Numbered from the stretch's first letter, positions 26,702-35,744 are shown. The stretch: DNA of 64,000 bases from JAPWJZ01 sp964575605 (GCA_964575605.1 CAZNRN010000021.1:1-64000); one strand, 5' to 3'. Notes: generated from the letters alone by a model not told the origin. Made by a program: numbers and translations.

Positions 26702-27859
26702 CTACTCGGATTTCACGAGTTTCAGTTTTCCGTTTTCGACCGCGATTGCCAATTTGCCGTCGCGCAGATCGAGCGCTTCTTTGCCGAACAATTTAAACCG
26801 CCATCCCGACATCGCCGGAACTTCGGCGTCTTTTCCGAACGCTGCAATCAATTCGAGGTCAGAAGACAAACACAAAAGTTTCGGCGCGACTTGTGCTTCT
26901 TCGCATTTCAGTTTTAACAGCACGCGCAAAAGATCAACAGTCGGGCCCATGCCGGGCGGCATTTGTGCGCGGGCTTCGCGCTGCGGGCCGTCTTTTTCGT
27001 CCATTTCCATGCCGCGTTTTACGGCATCCAGTAAATCGAGCGCGCGTTCGCTGTCGGCAAAGCCGCGGTTTACATTTCGCATTTTGCCGAGCGCTTCTTG
27101 CGTTGTCGGCGGATGGGTGGCGATTTCGGCTAAAGCCTCATCCTTTAAAATCCTTCCGCGCGGAACATCTGCCGACTGCGCGAGTTTTTCGCGCCAGGCG
27201 GCGACTTCTTTCAGCACGCACATCGCGCGGGTTTTGTGGCTGGGGATTTTGATGCGCTCCCAGGCGTCTTCGGGGCGCGAGATGTAGTTTTCTTTATTGG
27301 ACAAGTTTTTCATCTCGTCCTTGATCCAGTTCGTGCGCTCGAGTTCCTCGACGCGCTCGGCCAGCTTCAGGAAGATGCGGCGCAGGTGCGTCACGTCAGC
27401 CAAAGCGTATTTCAGTTGCTTCGAGGTGAGCGGGCGCATCGACCAGTCGGTGAAGCGCGATGATTTATCAAGCTGCTTGCGCACGATCGAATGCACCAGC
27501 ACTTCGTAGGAAACCTGTTCGCCATAGCCGCAGACCATGGCGGCCACCTGCGTGTCGAAAATCGGCGTGGGCAGCTTGCCCATGTGGTTGTAGAAAATTT
27601 CCAGATCCTGGCGGCAGGCGTGGAAAACTTTCAGCACTTCCTTGTTCAGCAGCAGCTCGTAAAACGGCTCGAGGTCCATTTCCTCGGCCAGCGGGTCGAT
27701 TGCATAGGCTTCCTCGTCGTCGCCTGCGACCTGTATCAGGCAGAGGTTCGGCCAGTAGGTGCGCTCGCGGATGAATTCGGTGTCGACGGTGACGAAATCC
27801 GATTTCTTGAGCTTGGTGCAGAGGGCTTTGAGGTCTTTGGATGTATTGATCAGTGTCAT
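26702..27859 (-). CDS. rnd: Ribonuclease D
   Basis: 385 residues. The DEDD exonuclease domain shows FVTVDTEFIRE (Asp and Glu of ExoI), FHACRQDLEIF (ExoII Asp) and YALADVTHLRRI (ExoIII Tyr/Asp). An HRDC-type helical domain follows from about residue 210. It trims 3' ends of tRNA and other structured RNA in the cytoplasm. In many alphaproteobacteria rnd sits next to aspS; here the Sel1 and bPH genes lie between them. Confidence 0.93.
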   Translation of the reverse strand: MTLINTSKDLKALCTKLKKSDFVTVDTEFIRERTYWPNLCLIQVAGDDEEAYAIDPLAEEMDLEPFYELLLNKEVLKVFHACRQDLEIFYNHMGKLPTPIFDTQVAAMVCGYGEQVSYEVLVHSIVRKQLDKSSRFTDWSMRPLTSKQLKYALADVTHLRRIFLKLAERVEELERTNWIKDEMKNLSNKENYISRPEDAWERIKIPSHKTRAMCVLKEVAAWREKLAQSADVPRGRILKDEALAEIATHPPTTQEALGKMRNVNRGFADSERALDLLDAVKRGMEMDEKDGPQREARAQMPPGMGPTVDLLRVLLKLKCEEAQVAPKLLCLSSDLELIAAFGKDAEVPAMSGWRFKLFGKEALDLRDGKLAIAVENGKLKLVKSE

Positions 27860-27904
27860 GGTGCCTTAGATACACGAAAAGGGCGTTCAGCCCAAAGGTT
27901 ATTA

Positions 27905-28927
27905 TTATTGTTTCGGCTTGGGACGCTCGTTCGGCGTCCACTGGCGGACGCTGTCCTGCGCTTCGGCCAGTTCGTCGGGCTTCAGCAGCAGCGCGGTTGA
28001 ATCGCGCGCGTCGCGGTAGGCGCGCTTGTCGTCATAGTTTGCGGCGAGGCTGAACCAGAACCACGCGACCTTGAGGTCTTTTTTGGTGACGGCGCGGCCC
28101 TCGAGGTACATCTTGCCCAGCTTGTACTGCGCTTCGGGATGCGCCATGTCGGCGGCCTTGCGGTACCATTTCGCGGCTTCCGTCTCGTTTTTCTCGACGC
28201 CTTCGCCGGCAACGAGCGCGTCGCCGTAGCGCGCGGCGGCTTCGGCGTCGCCGGCCAGCGCCGCCGATTTATAAAGCTTCACGAGGTCTTCGGGCGAATA
28301 CCCCTTGCCCGCGCGGCCTTCCTTGTAGAGATCCGCCAGCAATACCTGCGCGCCCGGATGGTTTTGCTGCGCCGCGTATTTCAGCCATTTCACGGCTTCC
28401 TCGTCGCTTTGCGTCACACCTTCGCCTTTCAGGTAAAGCTGCGCCAGCGCGTATTGCGAATTCTTGTCGTTCTGCTTGGCGGCATAGGTGTACCAGGTCG
28501 CCGCCATCTTGTAGTCCTGCTTGACACCCTTGCCGGTCTGGTAATAGGTGCCGAGGTTATATTGCGCGATCTTGTGGTTCTGCTTGGCCGCGGCCTTCAG
28601 CCATGTCGCCGCAGCCTCGAAATCCTGTTTCACGTACTGGCCGTTGGCGTACATCAGGGCGAGGTTGGTCTGCGCCTCGGAATATCCCGACTGCGCGGCC
28701 ATGCCGAACCATTTGTACGCTTCCTTGTGGTCGGTCTTCACGTAAGGGCTGACGCCGCTGAGGTAGAGGTAGCCGAGGTAATTCTGCGTCCAGAGGTCGC
28801 CGTGATAGGCCTTTTGCTGCAGGTTGTAGACGTCGATTTTTTCGGCCTTCTGCTGCGGCTGGGCCATGGCGGCAGGGGCAGGCGCGAGGAGGGCGAGGCA
28901 GAGGAAGACGGGCAATAACTGGCGCAT
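27905..28927 (-). CDS. Secreted Sel1-repeat protein
   Basis: 340 residues with a signal peptide (LLPVFLCLALLAPAPAAMA) and about seven Sel1-like repeats of 36-40 residues. Typical phrases are AQTNLALMYANGQYVKQDFEAA, AQYNLGTYYQTGKGVKQDY, SQYALAQLYLKGEGV and AQYKLGKMYLEGRAVTKKD. Sel1 solenoids are protein-binding scaffolds, here periplasmic. It is 14 bases downstream of the bPH gene and 45 bases upstream of rnd on the same strand, so the three may be one operon. Confidence 0.88.
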   Translation of the reverse strand: MRQLLPVFLCLALLAPAPAAMAQPQQKAEKIDVYNLQQKAYHGDLWTQNYLGYLYLSGVSPYVKTDHKEAYKWFGMAAQSGYSEAQTNLALMYANGQYVKQDFEAAATWLKAAAKQNHKIAQYNLGTYYQTGKGVKQDYKMAATWYTYAAKQNDKNSQYALAQLYLKGEGVTQSDEEAVKWLKYAAQQNHPGAQVLLADLYKEGRAGKGYSPEDLVKLYKSAALAGDAEAAARYGDALVAGEGVEKNETEAAKWYRKAADMAHPEAQYKLGKMYLEGRAVTKKDLKVAWFWFSLAANYDDKRAYRDARDSTALLLKPDELAEAQDSVRQWTPNERPKPKQ

Positions 28928-28941
28928 CGGGAACCTCCTTG

Positions 28942-29502
28942 TCAGCTGTGTGCGAACATATCCACTTCGCGCACGCCGCGCTTCTTGCGGATATTCTCGG
29001 TCAGGTTGCGGAGCAGGTCGTGGACGCTGTCCGGGTTTTTCACGTTGTCGAGGTAGAGGGTGAGCATGGGTGCGCCGGGGCGGTCGACCTCGGTCGTCAC
29101 GGCGGTGACGCTGCCGATGCTGGCAATCTGGTTCAGGATCGAGATATTCGTCTTGATGTCCTTGATGCGGTAAAGTTCGATATCGTCCTTTTTACGCACG
29201 AGGATGCCCGAGTGGAGCGTCAACCGCTGGTTGGTCAGCGTATAGCTGATGGTCAGGTATTTCAGCCACCAGAGGGGCAGGATGAGCAGGGGGATGAAAT
29301 TGATCCCGTGTAGCGGCGGCAGGTTGGGGATTTTCGGTATCATCACCACGGGCAGCAACAGCATGATGAGGATGCCAAGGCCGGTAAAGCTGCCGAAAAT
29401 CATGCGCCAGAAACAGGGGCGGAAACGGTAGACGACGGTTTCCTGCTCGCTTGCCATCACATTGGCAAGGGCGGTTTGAGAAATGATCGCGTTCTCCGGC
29501 AT
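28942..29502 (-). CDS. Membrane protein with bacterial PH (bPH2/YdbT-like) domain
   Basis: 186 residues from the ATG at 29502, which has GGGGGA upstream; an ATG at 29547 lacks a site. Two hydrophobic spans (MIFGSFTGLGILIMLLLPVV and INFIPLLILPLWWLKYL) are followed by the bPH2 pattern: YTLTNQRLTLHSGILVRKKDDIELYRIKDIK and GSVTAVTTEVD. The domain faces the cytoplasm or forms oligomeric rings in related proteins; function is unknown. First gene of a probable bPH-Sel1-rnd unit. Confidence 0.8.
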   Translation of the reverse strand: MPENAIISQTALANVMASEQETVVYRFRPCFWRMIFGSFTGLGILIMLLLPVVMIPKIPNLPPLHGINFIPLLILPLWWLKYLTISYTLTNQRLTLHSGILVRKKDDIELYRIKDIKTNISILNQIASIGSVTAVTTEVDRPGAPMLTLYLDNVKNPDSVHDLLRNLTENIRKKRGVREVDMFAHS

Positions 29503-29646
29503 CTTCGGAAATCCCCCGGTCTGATTGTTATACCCCAGTTCAATCATTCTAGGTCGGCACGGCGTTTAAGCAACCTTTTCCGCCACTTCTGCGTGTAATT
29601 CCAATTATCCCCCGCGGCCGGTTAAGTAATTATGAAAACTATTAGT

Positions 29647-29676
29647 TTGACTCCGCTTTCAGGCGGTTTTTATGCT
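29647..29676 (+). promoter_or_regulatory. Candidate aspS promoter
   Basis: TTGACT at 29647 and TATGCT at 29671 are 18 bases apart, 45 bases upstream of the aspS start. The spacer holds a small CCGC/GCGG hairpin (CCGCTTTCAGGCGG). Confidence 0.5.
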
Positions 29677-29720
29677 AAAAAATATGCGGCTTTTTTTGAA
29701 GAAATAGAGGGAAATTCACA

Positions 29721-31547
29721 ATGCACGCCTATCGTACCCATACCTGCGGCCAGCTGCGCGGCAGCGACAAAGGTAAAAACGTCAAAATCTCGGGCTGGAT
29801 CCACCGTGTCCGCGACCATGGCGGCGTGCTCTTCGTCGACCTGCGCGACCATTACGGCCTGACGCAGGTGGTGGTGAAACAGGACAACCCCATCGCGAAA
29901 GACATCGAGCGCCTGAAGCTTGAAAACGTCGTCTGCATCACCGGCGACGTGCTGATGCGCACGCCCGAAACCGCGAACAAGAACCTGCCCACCGGCGAAA
30001 TCGAGATCGAGGCGAAAACGCTGGAGCTGCTGTCGTCGGAAGTCACCGACATGCTGCCGCTGCAGGTCAACAGCGACGACCCCTATGGCGAGGAAGTGCG
30101 CCTGAAATACCGTTTCCTTGATCTCCGCCGCAACGTCATCCACAAAAACATCATGCTGCGTTCGGACGTGATTTATTCGATGCGCCGCCGCATGGTGGAG
30201 CAGGGCTTCCGTGAATTCCAGACGCCCATCCTGACGGCTTCTTCGCCCGAGGGCGCGCGCGACTTCCTCGTGCCCTCGCGCCTGCACCCCGGCAAGTTCT
30301 ATGCGCTGCCGCAGGCGCCGCAGCAGTTCAAACAGCTGCTGATGATGTCGGGCTTCGACCGTTACTTCCAGATCGCGCCCTGCTTCCGCGACGAAGACGC
30401 GCGCGCCGACCGCACGGCGGGCGAGTTCTACCAGCTCGACATGGAAATGTCGTTCGTCACTCAGGAAGACGTCTTCAGCGTCATGGAAAAAGTCATCGGC
30501 GGCGTGTTCGAGGAATTCGCCGATTTCACCGGCACCAAAATGTCCGTGTCGCCCGCGCCCTGGATCCGCATCCCTTACGATGAATCCATGCTGAAATACG
30601 GCAACGACAAGCCTGATCTCCGCAACCCGCTGGTCATCGTCGATGCAACTGAGGTATTCAAGCGTCCGGATGTCGAGTTCCGCGCCTTCAAGGAAATCAT
30701 CGCCAAGGGCGGCGTCGTACGCGTTATCCGCGCGCCCAAGGTTTCCGACCGTCCGCGCAGCTTCTTCGACAAGCTGAATGACTGGGCAAAAGGCGAGGGC
30801 GCGCCGGGCCTCGGCTATGTCACCTTCGATGCCGAAGGCGGCAAGGGCCCCATCGCGAAATTCATCCCGGCCGCCGCGCAGGAGGAACTGAAAAAGCTGA
30901 CGGGCGCCGAGGCCGGGGACGCCGTCTTCTTCGCTTGCGACATGGCCGACAAGGCCGCGAACCTTGCGGGCAAGGCGCGCACGAAAATCGGCGAGGAGAT
31001 GGACATCCTGGAAAAGAACTGCTTCAAGTTCTGCTGGGTCGTCGATTACCCGATGTTCGAAATCAACGACAAGACCGGCAAGGTCGATTTCTCGCACAAC
31101 CCATTCTCGATGCCGCAGGGCGGCCTGAAGGCGCTGCAGGAAATGGAGCCGCTGAAAATCAAGGCGACGCAGTATGACTGCGTGGCGAACGGCTTGGAAT
31201 TGTGTTCAGGCGGTATCCGCAACCACAACCCCGACGCGATGGAAAAAGCGTTTGAAATCGCGGGCTACCCCAAGGGCGCGGTGCAGGAAAAATTCGGCGG
31301 CATGTACAACGCCTTCAAGCTGGGCGCGCCGCCCCACGGCGGCTGCGCCTTCGGCATCGACCGCATTATCATGATGCTGGCGAAAGAACCCAACATCCGC
31401 GAAGTCATCGCCTTCCCCATGAACCAGCAGGCCGAAGACCTGATGATGGGCGCCCCCTCCACCGCCGAGCCGCACCAGCTGAAAGACGTGCATATCAAGC
31501 TGGAACTGCCCAAGGCCGCGGTGAAGGAAGTGAAGCAGGCGAGCTAA
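29721..31547 (+). CDS. aspS: Aspartyl-tRNA synthetase
   Basis: 608 residues, the bacterial AspRS length. The N-terminal OB-fold anticodon-binding domain (VKISGWIHRVRDHGGVLFVDLRD) precedes the class II core with QSPQ-like PQAPQQFKQLLM, motif 2 FRDEDARADR..EFYQLDMEM, the bacterial GAD insertion (residues ~290-410) and motif 3 GGCAFGIDRIIMML. It charges tRNA-Asp; some alphaproteobacterial enzymes also charge tRNA-Asn, which cannot be decided here. A GAGGGA site precedes the ATG. A REP-like element follows the stop. Confidence 0.96.
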   Translation: MHAYRTHTCGQLRGSDKGKNVKISGWIHRVRDHGGVLFVDLRDHYGLTQVVVKQDNPIAKDIERLKLENVVCITGDVLMRTPETANKNLPTGEIEIEAKTLELLSSEVTDMLPLQVNSDDPYGEEVRLKYRFLDLRRNVIHKNIMLRSDVIYSMRRRMVEQGFREFQTPILTASSPEGARDFLVPSRLHPGKFYALPQAPQQFKQLLMMSGFDRYFQIAPCFRDEDARADRTAGEFYQLDMEMSFVTQEDVFSVMEKVIGGVFEEFADFTGTKMSVSPAPWIRIPYDESMLKYGNDKPDLRNPLVIVDATEVFKRPDVEFRAFKEIIAKGGVVRVIRAPKVSDRPRSFFDKLNDWAKGEGAPGLGYVTFDAEGGKGPIAKFIPAAAQEELKKLTGAEAGDAVFFACDMADKAANLAGKARTKIGEEMDILEKNCFKFCWVVDYPMFEINDKTGKVDFSHNPFSMPQGGLKALQEMEPLKIKATQYDCVANGLELCSGGIRNHNPDAMEKAFEIAGYPKGAVQEKFGGMYNAFKLGAPPHGGCAFGIDRIIMMLAKEPNIREVIAFPMNQQAEDLMMGAPSTAEPHQLKDVHIKLELPKAAVKEVKQAS

Positions 31548-31560
31548 GCCCGCTTCCACA

Positions 31561-31660
31561 CCCGCCTGGCGCGGGGGGATCCAAAAGCGCGTCTGCGCGT
31601 CATGTGAGTCATATGACGGCCGGACGGCCTTTTGGATGCCCGCACAAGGCGGGCATGGCA
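31561..31660. repeat. REP/BIME-like palindromic element, copy 3
   Basis: Imperfect outer hairpins (CCCGCC/GGCGGG type) enclose a long inverted pair GGATCCAAAAG / CTTTTGGATGCC and an inner CGCGTCTGCGCG / CATGTGAGTCATATG stretch. It ends GCCCGCACAAGGCGGGCATGG, like the ends of copies 1 and 2. Located just after aspS. Confidence 0.65.
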
Positions 31661-31699
31661 GTTTATTACTGACGGCTTCGCGCAGGCGAAGGAAGTTAA

Positions 31700-32380
31700 A
31701 TGAAAAGACTGAGCAAGGAATTCATGAAAGCCGTCGGCGAGTATATGCTCGTCGAGACGCCTTTGGCGAAGGCGGACATGTGCCTGTTGTTCGGGGGCGA
31801 GCGGACGGAGGAGCTGGCGACGCGCGCGGCTCAGCTTTACCATCAGGGATATTTTCCGCTCATCGTCGTATCCGGCGGCGTGAAGACCAGCCGGGGCGAG
31901 ATGGAGGCCTTTGAAATGTACGGCGTGCTGGTGAAAAACGGCGTGCCGCCTTCGGCCATCCTTATCGAGGACAAGGCGACGAATACCGGCGAAAACGTCA
32001 CCTGCACGATGGATTTGCTGAAGAAGGAAGGCAGGTTCAAGGACATCAAATCCGTCATCGGTATCGGGCAGATCCACGGCTCCCGCCGTTTCCTGATGAC
32101 GCTGGAGCGCCACTGGCCTGAGGTGCTGAAGATGTTCACCGCGCCGAATTATTTCCCCGTCAGCCGCGAGGACTGGCTGAAGGACCGCACGCTGCGCCGC
32201 GCTGTCATCCGCGAGTACAAGAAAATCGCGCCTTACAAGCAGCGCGGCCTTATCCGTGAAGTGGATATGGCGAAGCTGGAAAAGGAAATCGCGAAACAGG
32301 CGAAACCGCCGGCGGCGAAGCCCCCTGCGGCCGCACTGCCGAAACGCAAGCAACACAAACACAAAAAATACGGAACCTGA
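31700..32380 (+). CDS. DUF218/YdcF-like protein
   Basis: 226 residues of the DUF218 (SanA/ElyC/YdcF) Rossmann-like family: CLLFGGERTEELATRAAQLY, PLIVVSGGVKTSRGEMEAF, EDKATNTGENVTCTMDLL and GIGQIHGSRRFLMTLERHWP. There is no signal peptide or membrane anchor, which makes it a cytoplasmic YdcF-type member. It has a basic Lys/Pro/Ala C-terminal tail. The next gene starts after three bases, so it is coupled to a DAO-type oxidase. Family members are linked to envelope or sugar metabolism but the reaction is unknown. Confidence 0.82.
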   Translation: MKRLSKEFMKAVGEYMLVETPLAKADMCLLFGGERTEELATRAAQLYHQGYFPLIVVSGGVKTSRGEMEAFEMYGVLVKNGVPPSAILIEDKATNTGENVTCTMDLLKKEGRFKDIKSVIGIGQIHGSRRFLMTLERHWPEVLKMFTAPNYFPVSREDWLKDRTLRRAVIREYKKIAPYKQRGLIREVDMAKLEKEIAKQAKPPAAKPPAAALPKRKQHKHKKYGT

Positions 32381-32383
32381 ACC

Positions 32384-33664
32384 ATGGCACGCACCGGTTA
32401 CATCGATACCTATTACGCCGACACGCTGGGCGCAGAAGTTGTTTATCCCGAGCTGCTGGGCGATATCGAAACCGACGTCTGCGTGGTGGGTGGCGGGTTT
32501 GCCGGGCTGAACACGGCGCTCAGCCTGATGGAGCGCGGCAAGAAAGTCGTGGTGCTGGAGGCAAAGCGCATCGGCTGGGGCGGGTCCGGCCGCAACGCGG
32601 GCTTTGTCGCCAAGGGTTATGCGGCGGATGAAGGCTACCTGCAAAAGAAACTCGGCCTTGCCAAGGCGCAGCAGATTGTGACGCTGACGCAGAATGCGCG
32701 GAAACTTATCCGCACGCGTATCGAAAAATACAAAATCGACTGCGGGCCCATCCACGACGGCGTGATTACCGCGTCCTGGAAAGATAATGACGATGAACTG
32801 AAGGCCTATGTGAGGCAGTCGAACGACAACTTCAACACCGGCTTCGAATTCTGGCCGCGCGAGAAAGTGCGCGAGGCCTGCAAGACCGATAAATATTACG
32901 GCGCGGTCTATTCGCCGCAGGATTTCCAGTTCCACCCCTTGCGTTACGTGCATGGCACGGCGCGCGCGGTGGTGAACAGCGGCGGCACGATCTTTGAAAA
33001 TTCCGCCGCCGTGAAAACCGAAAAATTCCTGGGCGGCTGGCGCGTGCGCACGGCCAAGGGCGAGGTGCGCGCGAAGCAGGTGGTGATGTGCTGCTCGATT
33101 TATATCGACGGGCTCGACAAAAAACTCGCCAACGCGTCGTTCCCCGTGCAGACCTATATCATGGTGTCGAAGCCGGTGGATGATGAACTGCTGAAAAATT
33201 CCATCAACAGCCGCTGCGCGATTTCGGATATGCGGTTCTGTTCCGATTACTACCGGCGCCTCGACGGCGGGCGTATTTTGTGGGGCGGGCGCGTCGCCCT
33301 CTGGGCGAACCCGAAAGATATATCGGGCATGATGATGCAGGATATGTTCAAGGTCTATCCGCAGCTGCAGGGCCATGTGGAGGCGGATTACGCATGGTCG
33401 GGGCTGCTCTGCTATGCGCCGCACAAGATGCCGCAGCTGGGCGAGATCGAGCCCGGCTACTGGTACGCGACGGGTTTCGGCGGGCACGGCATTTCGCCCA
33501 CGACCGTCGCGGGCGAAGTGGTCGCCGCGGCGATTGCGGAGGGCGACAAGACTTACCAGGCCTTCGAGCCGTTCGGGTTGGGTTACGCTGGCGGCAAAAT
33601 GGGGCGCTACGTGGCGCAGCTGGTCTACTGGTGGTGGCGCGCGCGCGACCATCTGGATATGTGA
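32384..33664 (+). CDS. FAD-dependent oxidoreductase of the DAO family
   Basis: 426 residues, paralogous to the puuB-like protein at 3173. The FAD-binding motif VVGGGFAGLNTALSLMERG is followed by GWGGSGRNAGFVAKGY. The C-terminal half has GRILWGGRVALW and ATGFGGHGISPTTVAGEV. It probably oxidises an amine or amino acid; the true substrate is not evident because no GS-like partner is adjacent, only the DUF218 gene upstream (three-base gap). Confidence 0.82.
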   Translation: MARTGYIDTYYADTLGAEVVYPELLGDIETDVCVVGGGFAGLNTALSLMERGKKVVVLEAKRIGWGGSGRNAGFVAKGYAADEGYLQKKLGLAKAQQIVTLTQNARKLIRTRIEKYKIDCGPIHDGVITASWKDNDDELKAYVRQSNDNFNTGFEFWPREKVREACKTDKYYGAVYSPQDFQFHPLRYVHGTARAVVNSGGTIFENSAAVKTEKFLGGWRVRTAKGEVRAKQVVMCCSIYIDGLDKKLANASFPVQTYIMVSKPVDDELLKNSINSRCAISDMRFCSDYYRRLDGGRILWGGRVALWANPKDISGMMMQDMFKVYPQLQGHVEADYAWSGLLCYAPHKMPQLGEIEPGYWYATGFGGHGISPTTVAGEVVAAAIAEGDKTYQAFEPFGLGYAGGKMGRYVAQLVYWWWRARDHLDM

Positions 33665-33773
33665 TTAAGTAGCTGATTTATAACGGCTATATAGTTTCCG
33701 AAACCAATTGACATAATGTGGCATCTCTTATAAAGTCTGGGGGTCAAAAACCGGATTTGTAAAGGCACCCCCC

Positions 33774-34640
33774 ATGGCATTCGAAAAGCTCAGGAAACTC
33801 CTGATCACGCAGCAGACCCGCAACTTCAACCTGGGCGAGGCGGCGGAAAAGAACGACCTCGCGGGCGTGAAGAAATGGCTGGCCGAGGGCGCGAAATGCG
33901 TGCCGAGCTCCGACTGGCGCGACGACTCCCCGCTGCACAAGGCGATCGAGCACGGCAACGCCGAGATGGTGAAAGCTTTATTGGAAGCGGGCGCCTCGCC
34001 CAACGCCACCTCGCGCTACGGCAGCACCTCGCCCTTTATCGACGCCGTGCGCAAGGGCAATGCCGACGTCTGCCGCGCGATGCTGGACGCCAAGGCCGAT
34101 GTGAACACAACCGCCAGCGGCGGCAATTCGGCCTATAGCTTCGCCGTGGCCGCCAACAACAAGCCCGTTATGCAGATGCTGGAGGCGGCGGGCGCGAAGC
34201 TCGACACCGCCAACAACGACGGCTGGTCGCCGCTCTTCTACGCCGTGCGCAACAACGACGTCGCCACCACCGAAAGGCTGCTGAAAGCAGGCGTGCGCAC
34301 CGACCGTTTTGATGGCGAGGGCCGTTCGGTGCTGGATGTCGCGCGCGCTTACGACAGGCCCGCGGCTTATAACGCCGTGCAGGCCTTCTTGGATGCGAAG
34401 GTGCCGGAATGGCAGGTGACGGGCGAGAAGGAAGTGACCCACATCCAGATGCGCCGCCCGCAAGGCTATAAGCTGACCGATATCTTCAATTTCGAAACCA
34501 AGGAACGCACGTTGATCACCCACAACTACGAAACCGGGCGCGACAATGTGGAGCGCGGCAAATTCCTTGAAACCGACGCCCCCGCGCAGCAGGCCGCCAG
34601 CCTGCTGAAACCCGCTAAACCGCTTGTACAGGGAGCTTGA
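33774..34640 (+). CDS. Ankyrin-repeat protein heading a three-gene operon
   Basis: 288 residues. A basic N-terminus (FEKLRKLLITQQTRNFNLG) precedes about five ankyrin repeats (DSPLHKAIEHGNAEM, LLEAGASPNATS, VRKGNADVCRAMLDAKADV, GWSPLFYAVRNNDVA). After them is a non-ankyrin segment (KLTDIFNFETKERTLIT) likely to form beta strands. The end LLKPAKPLVQGA is only a weak likeness to the shared tail. The next gene starts three bases after the stop. Confidence 0.85.
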   Translation: MAFEKLRKLLITQQTRNFNLGEAAEKNDLAGVKKWLAEGAKCVPSSDWRDDSPLHKAIEHGNAEMVKALLEAGASPNATSRYGSTSPFIDAVRKGNADVCRAMLDAKADVNTTASGGNSAYSFAVAANNKPVMQMLEAAGAKLDTANNDGWSPLFYAVRNNDVATTERLLKAGVRTDRFDGEGRSVLDVARAYDRPAAYNAVQAFLDAKVPEWQVTGEKEVTHIQMRRPQGYKLTDIFNFETKERTLITHNYETGRDNVERGKFLETDAPAQQAASLLKPAKPLVQGA

Positions 34641-34643
34641 AAT

Positions 34644-35744
34644 ATGGCCCGCCCCAAAAAGATTTTCGCCAACAAGGCAAAAAAATCCAAAAAGACCGAA
34701 AGCGAGTTCGAGTTTTTCTCCGACCTCGACGGCGTGCTCACCAACTTCGACCAGCATGCGAAGGATAAAAACAAGTACGACGACAAGGGCGCGCTGAAAT
34801 GGGATGCGCTGGATTACGAATGGTGGAGCACCATGCCCGCCTATGACGGCGCGAAGAAGTTCTATGACGGCCTCCGCGAACGCGGCCGCACCCGCATGCT
34901 GACCGCGCCGATCCTGAACGCGGGCTGCTTCCGCGGCAAGGCGGAATGGGTGAAAGAATTCCGCCGCAGCCCCTTCGGCCTGCTTGATCTCGTCATCTGC
35001 CGCGCCGACGACAAGGAGCTGCTGGCGCGCCCGAACCATATTTTGATCGACGACCGCCAGAAGAACATCGACGGCTGGGTCGCGGCGGGCGGCATCGGCA
35101 TCCTGCATACCGGCGATTACGCCGACACCATGAAGCGCGTCGACGAGGCGATGGAAAACTACCGCAAGAACCCGCGTGTCGCGGCGCCTGCGCATTCCAT
35201 CCCCACCGGCAAATACGAAGTCTTCATCGGCCCGAACGGGGTGCTGGCCGATTTCCAGGGGCACCTCGAGGCGAACGATAAAATTGATGCCAAGGGCAAG
35301 ACGAAATGGGATGAGCTGGATATCGGCTGGTGGAAAACCATCCCGTCCTACGCCGGCGCGCGCGAATTTTACGACGCGGTGCGCGAACTGGTGAAAGAAC
35401 CGGGGGCGAAGAAACAGCCCGTCGTGCGCTTCCTGACCGGCCCCGTGCCGAACCCCGACGGCTTCGAGGGCGACGCCGCCTGGACGATGAACTTCAAGCC
35501 CGAGGCCGGCAAGTTCGCGCTGATGGATGTCATCTGCTGCAGATCCAAAGACAAGATGCTGCTGGCGCGCCCCAACCATATCCTCATCGACGACAGGCAG
35601 GACAACATCGACGCCTGGGTGAAGGCAGGCGGCATCGGCGTGCTGCACAAGGGCGATTTCGAAGATACGCTGAACCGCGTGAAAGAGGCGATGGCGCCCA
35701 AAGCTTCCGCCGCCGCGAAACCCGCCAGCCCGAAAGGCCCTTGA
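34644..35744 (+). CDS. Tandem HAD-like (5' nucleotidase NT5C-like) protein with degenerate second copy
   Basis: 366 residues made of two homologous halves of about 165 residues. Each half has the order motif I, a WW-x-T-x-P segment, FYD..R, then ARPNHILIDDRQ.NID.WV..GGIG.LH. The first half keeps the HAD nucleophile pair in SDLDGVLTNFDQH, as in cytosolic deoxyribonucleotidases. In the second half the same position reads IGPNGVLADF, so both aspartates are replaced. The first domain may be an active phosphatase and the second a structural or regulatory copy. It lies between two ankyrin genes: three bases after one, and its stop overlaps the start of the next (TGATG). Confidence 0.78.
   Translation: MARPKKIFANKAKKSKKTESEFEFFSDLDGVLTNFDQHAKDKNKYDDKGALKWDALDYEWWSTMPAYDGAKKFYDGLRERGRTRMLTAPILNAGCFRGKAEWVKEFRRSPFGLLDLVICRADDKELLARPNHILIDDRQKNIDGWVAAGGIGILHTGDYADTMKRVDEAMENYRKNPRVAAPAHSIPTGKYEVFIGPNGVLADFQGHLEANDKIDAKGKTKWDELDIGWWKTIPSYAGAREFYDAVRELVKEPGAKKQPVVRFLTGPVPNPDGFEGDAAWTMNFKPEAGKFALMDVICCRSKDKMLLARPNHILIDDRQDNIDAWVKAGGIGVLHKGDFEDTLNRVKEAMAPKASAAAKPASPKGP

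Noticed and set aside
31544..33652. 702-codon minus-strand frame opposite the DUF218 and DAO genes
   Set aside because: Both plus-strand genes have clear family motifs and start signals; the antisense product has no recognisable domain and spans two genes.
33978..35648. 556-codon minus-strand frame opposite the ankyrin/HAD operon
   Set aside because: Shadow of two coupled plus-strand genes; it mirrors the internal duplication of the HAD protein.
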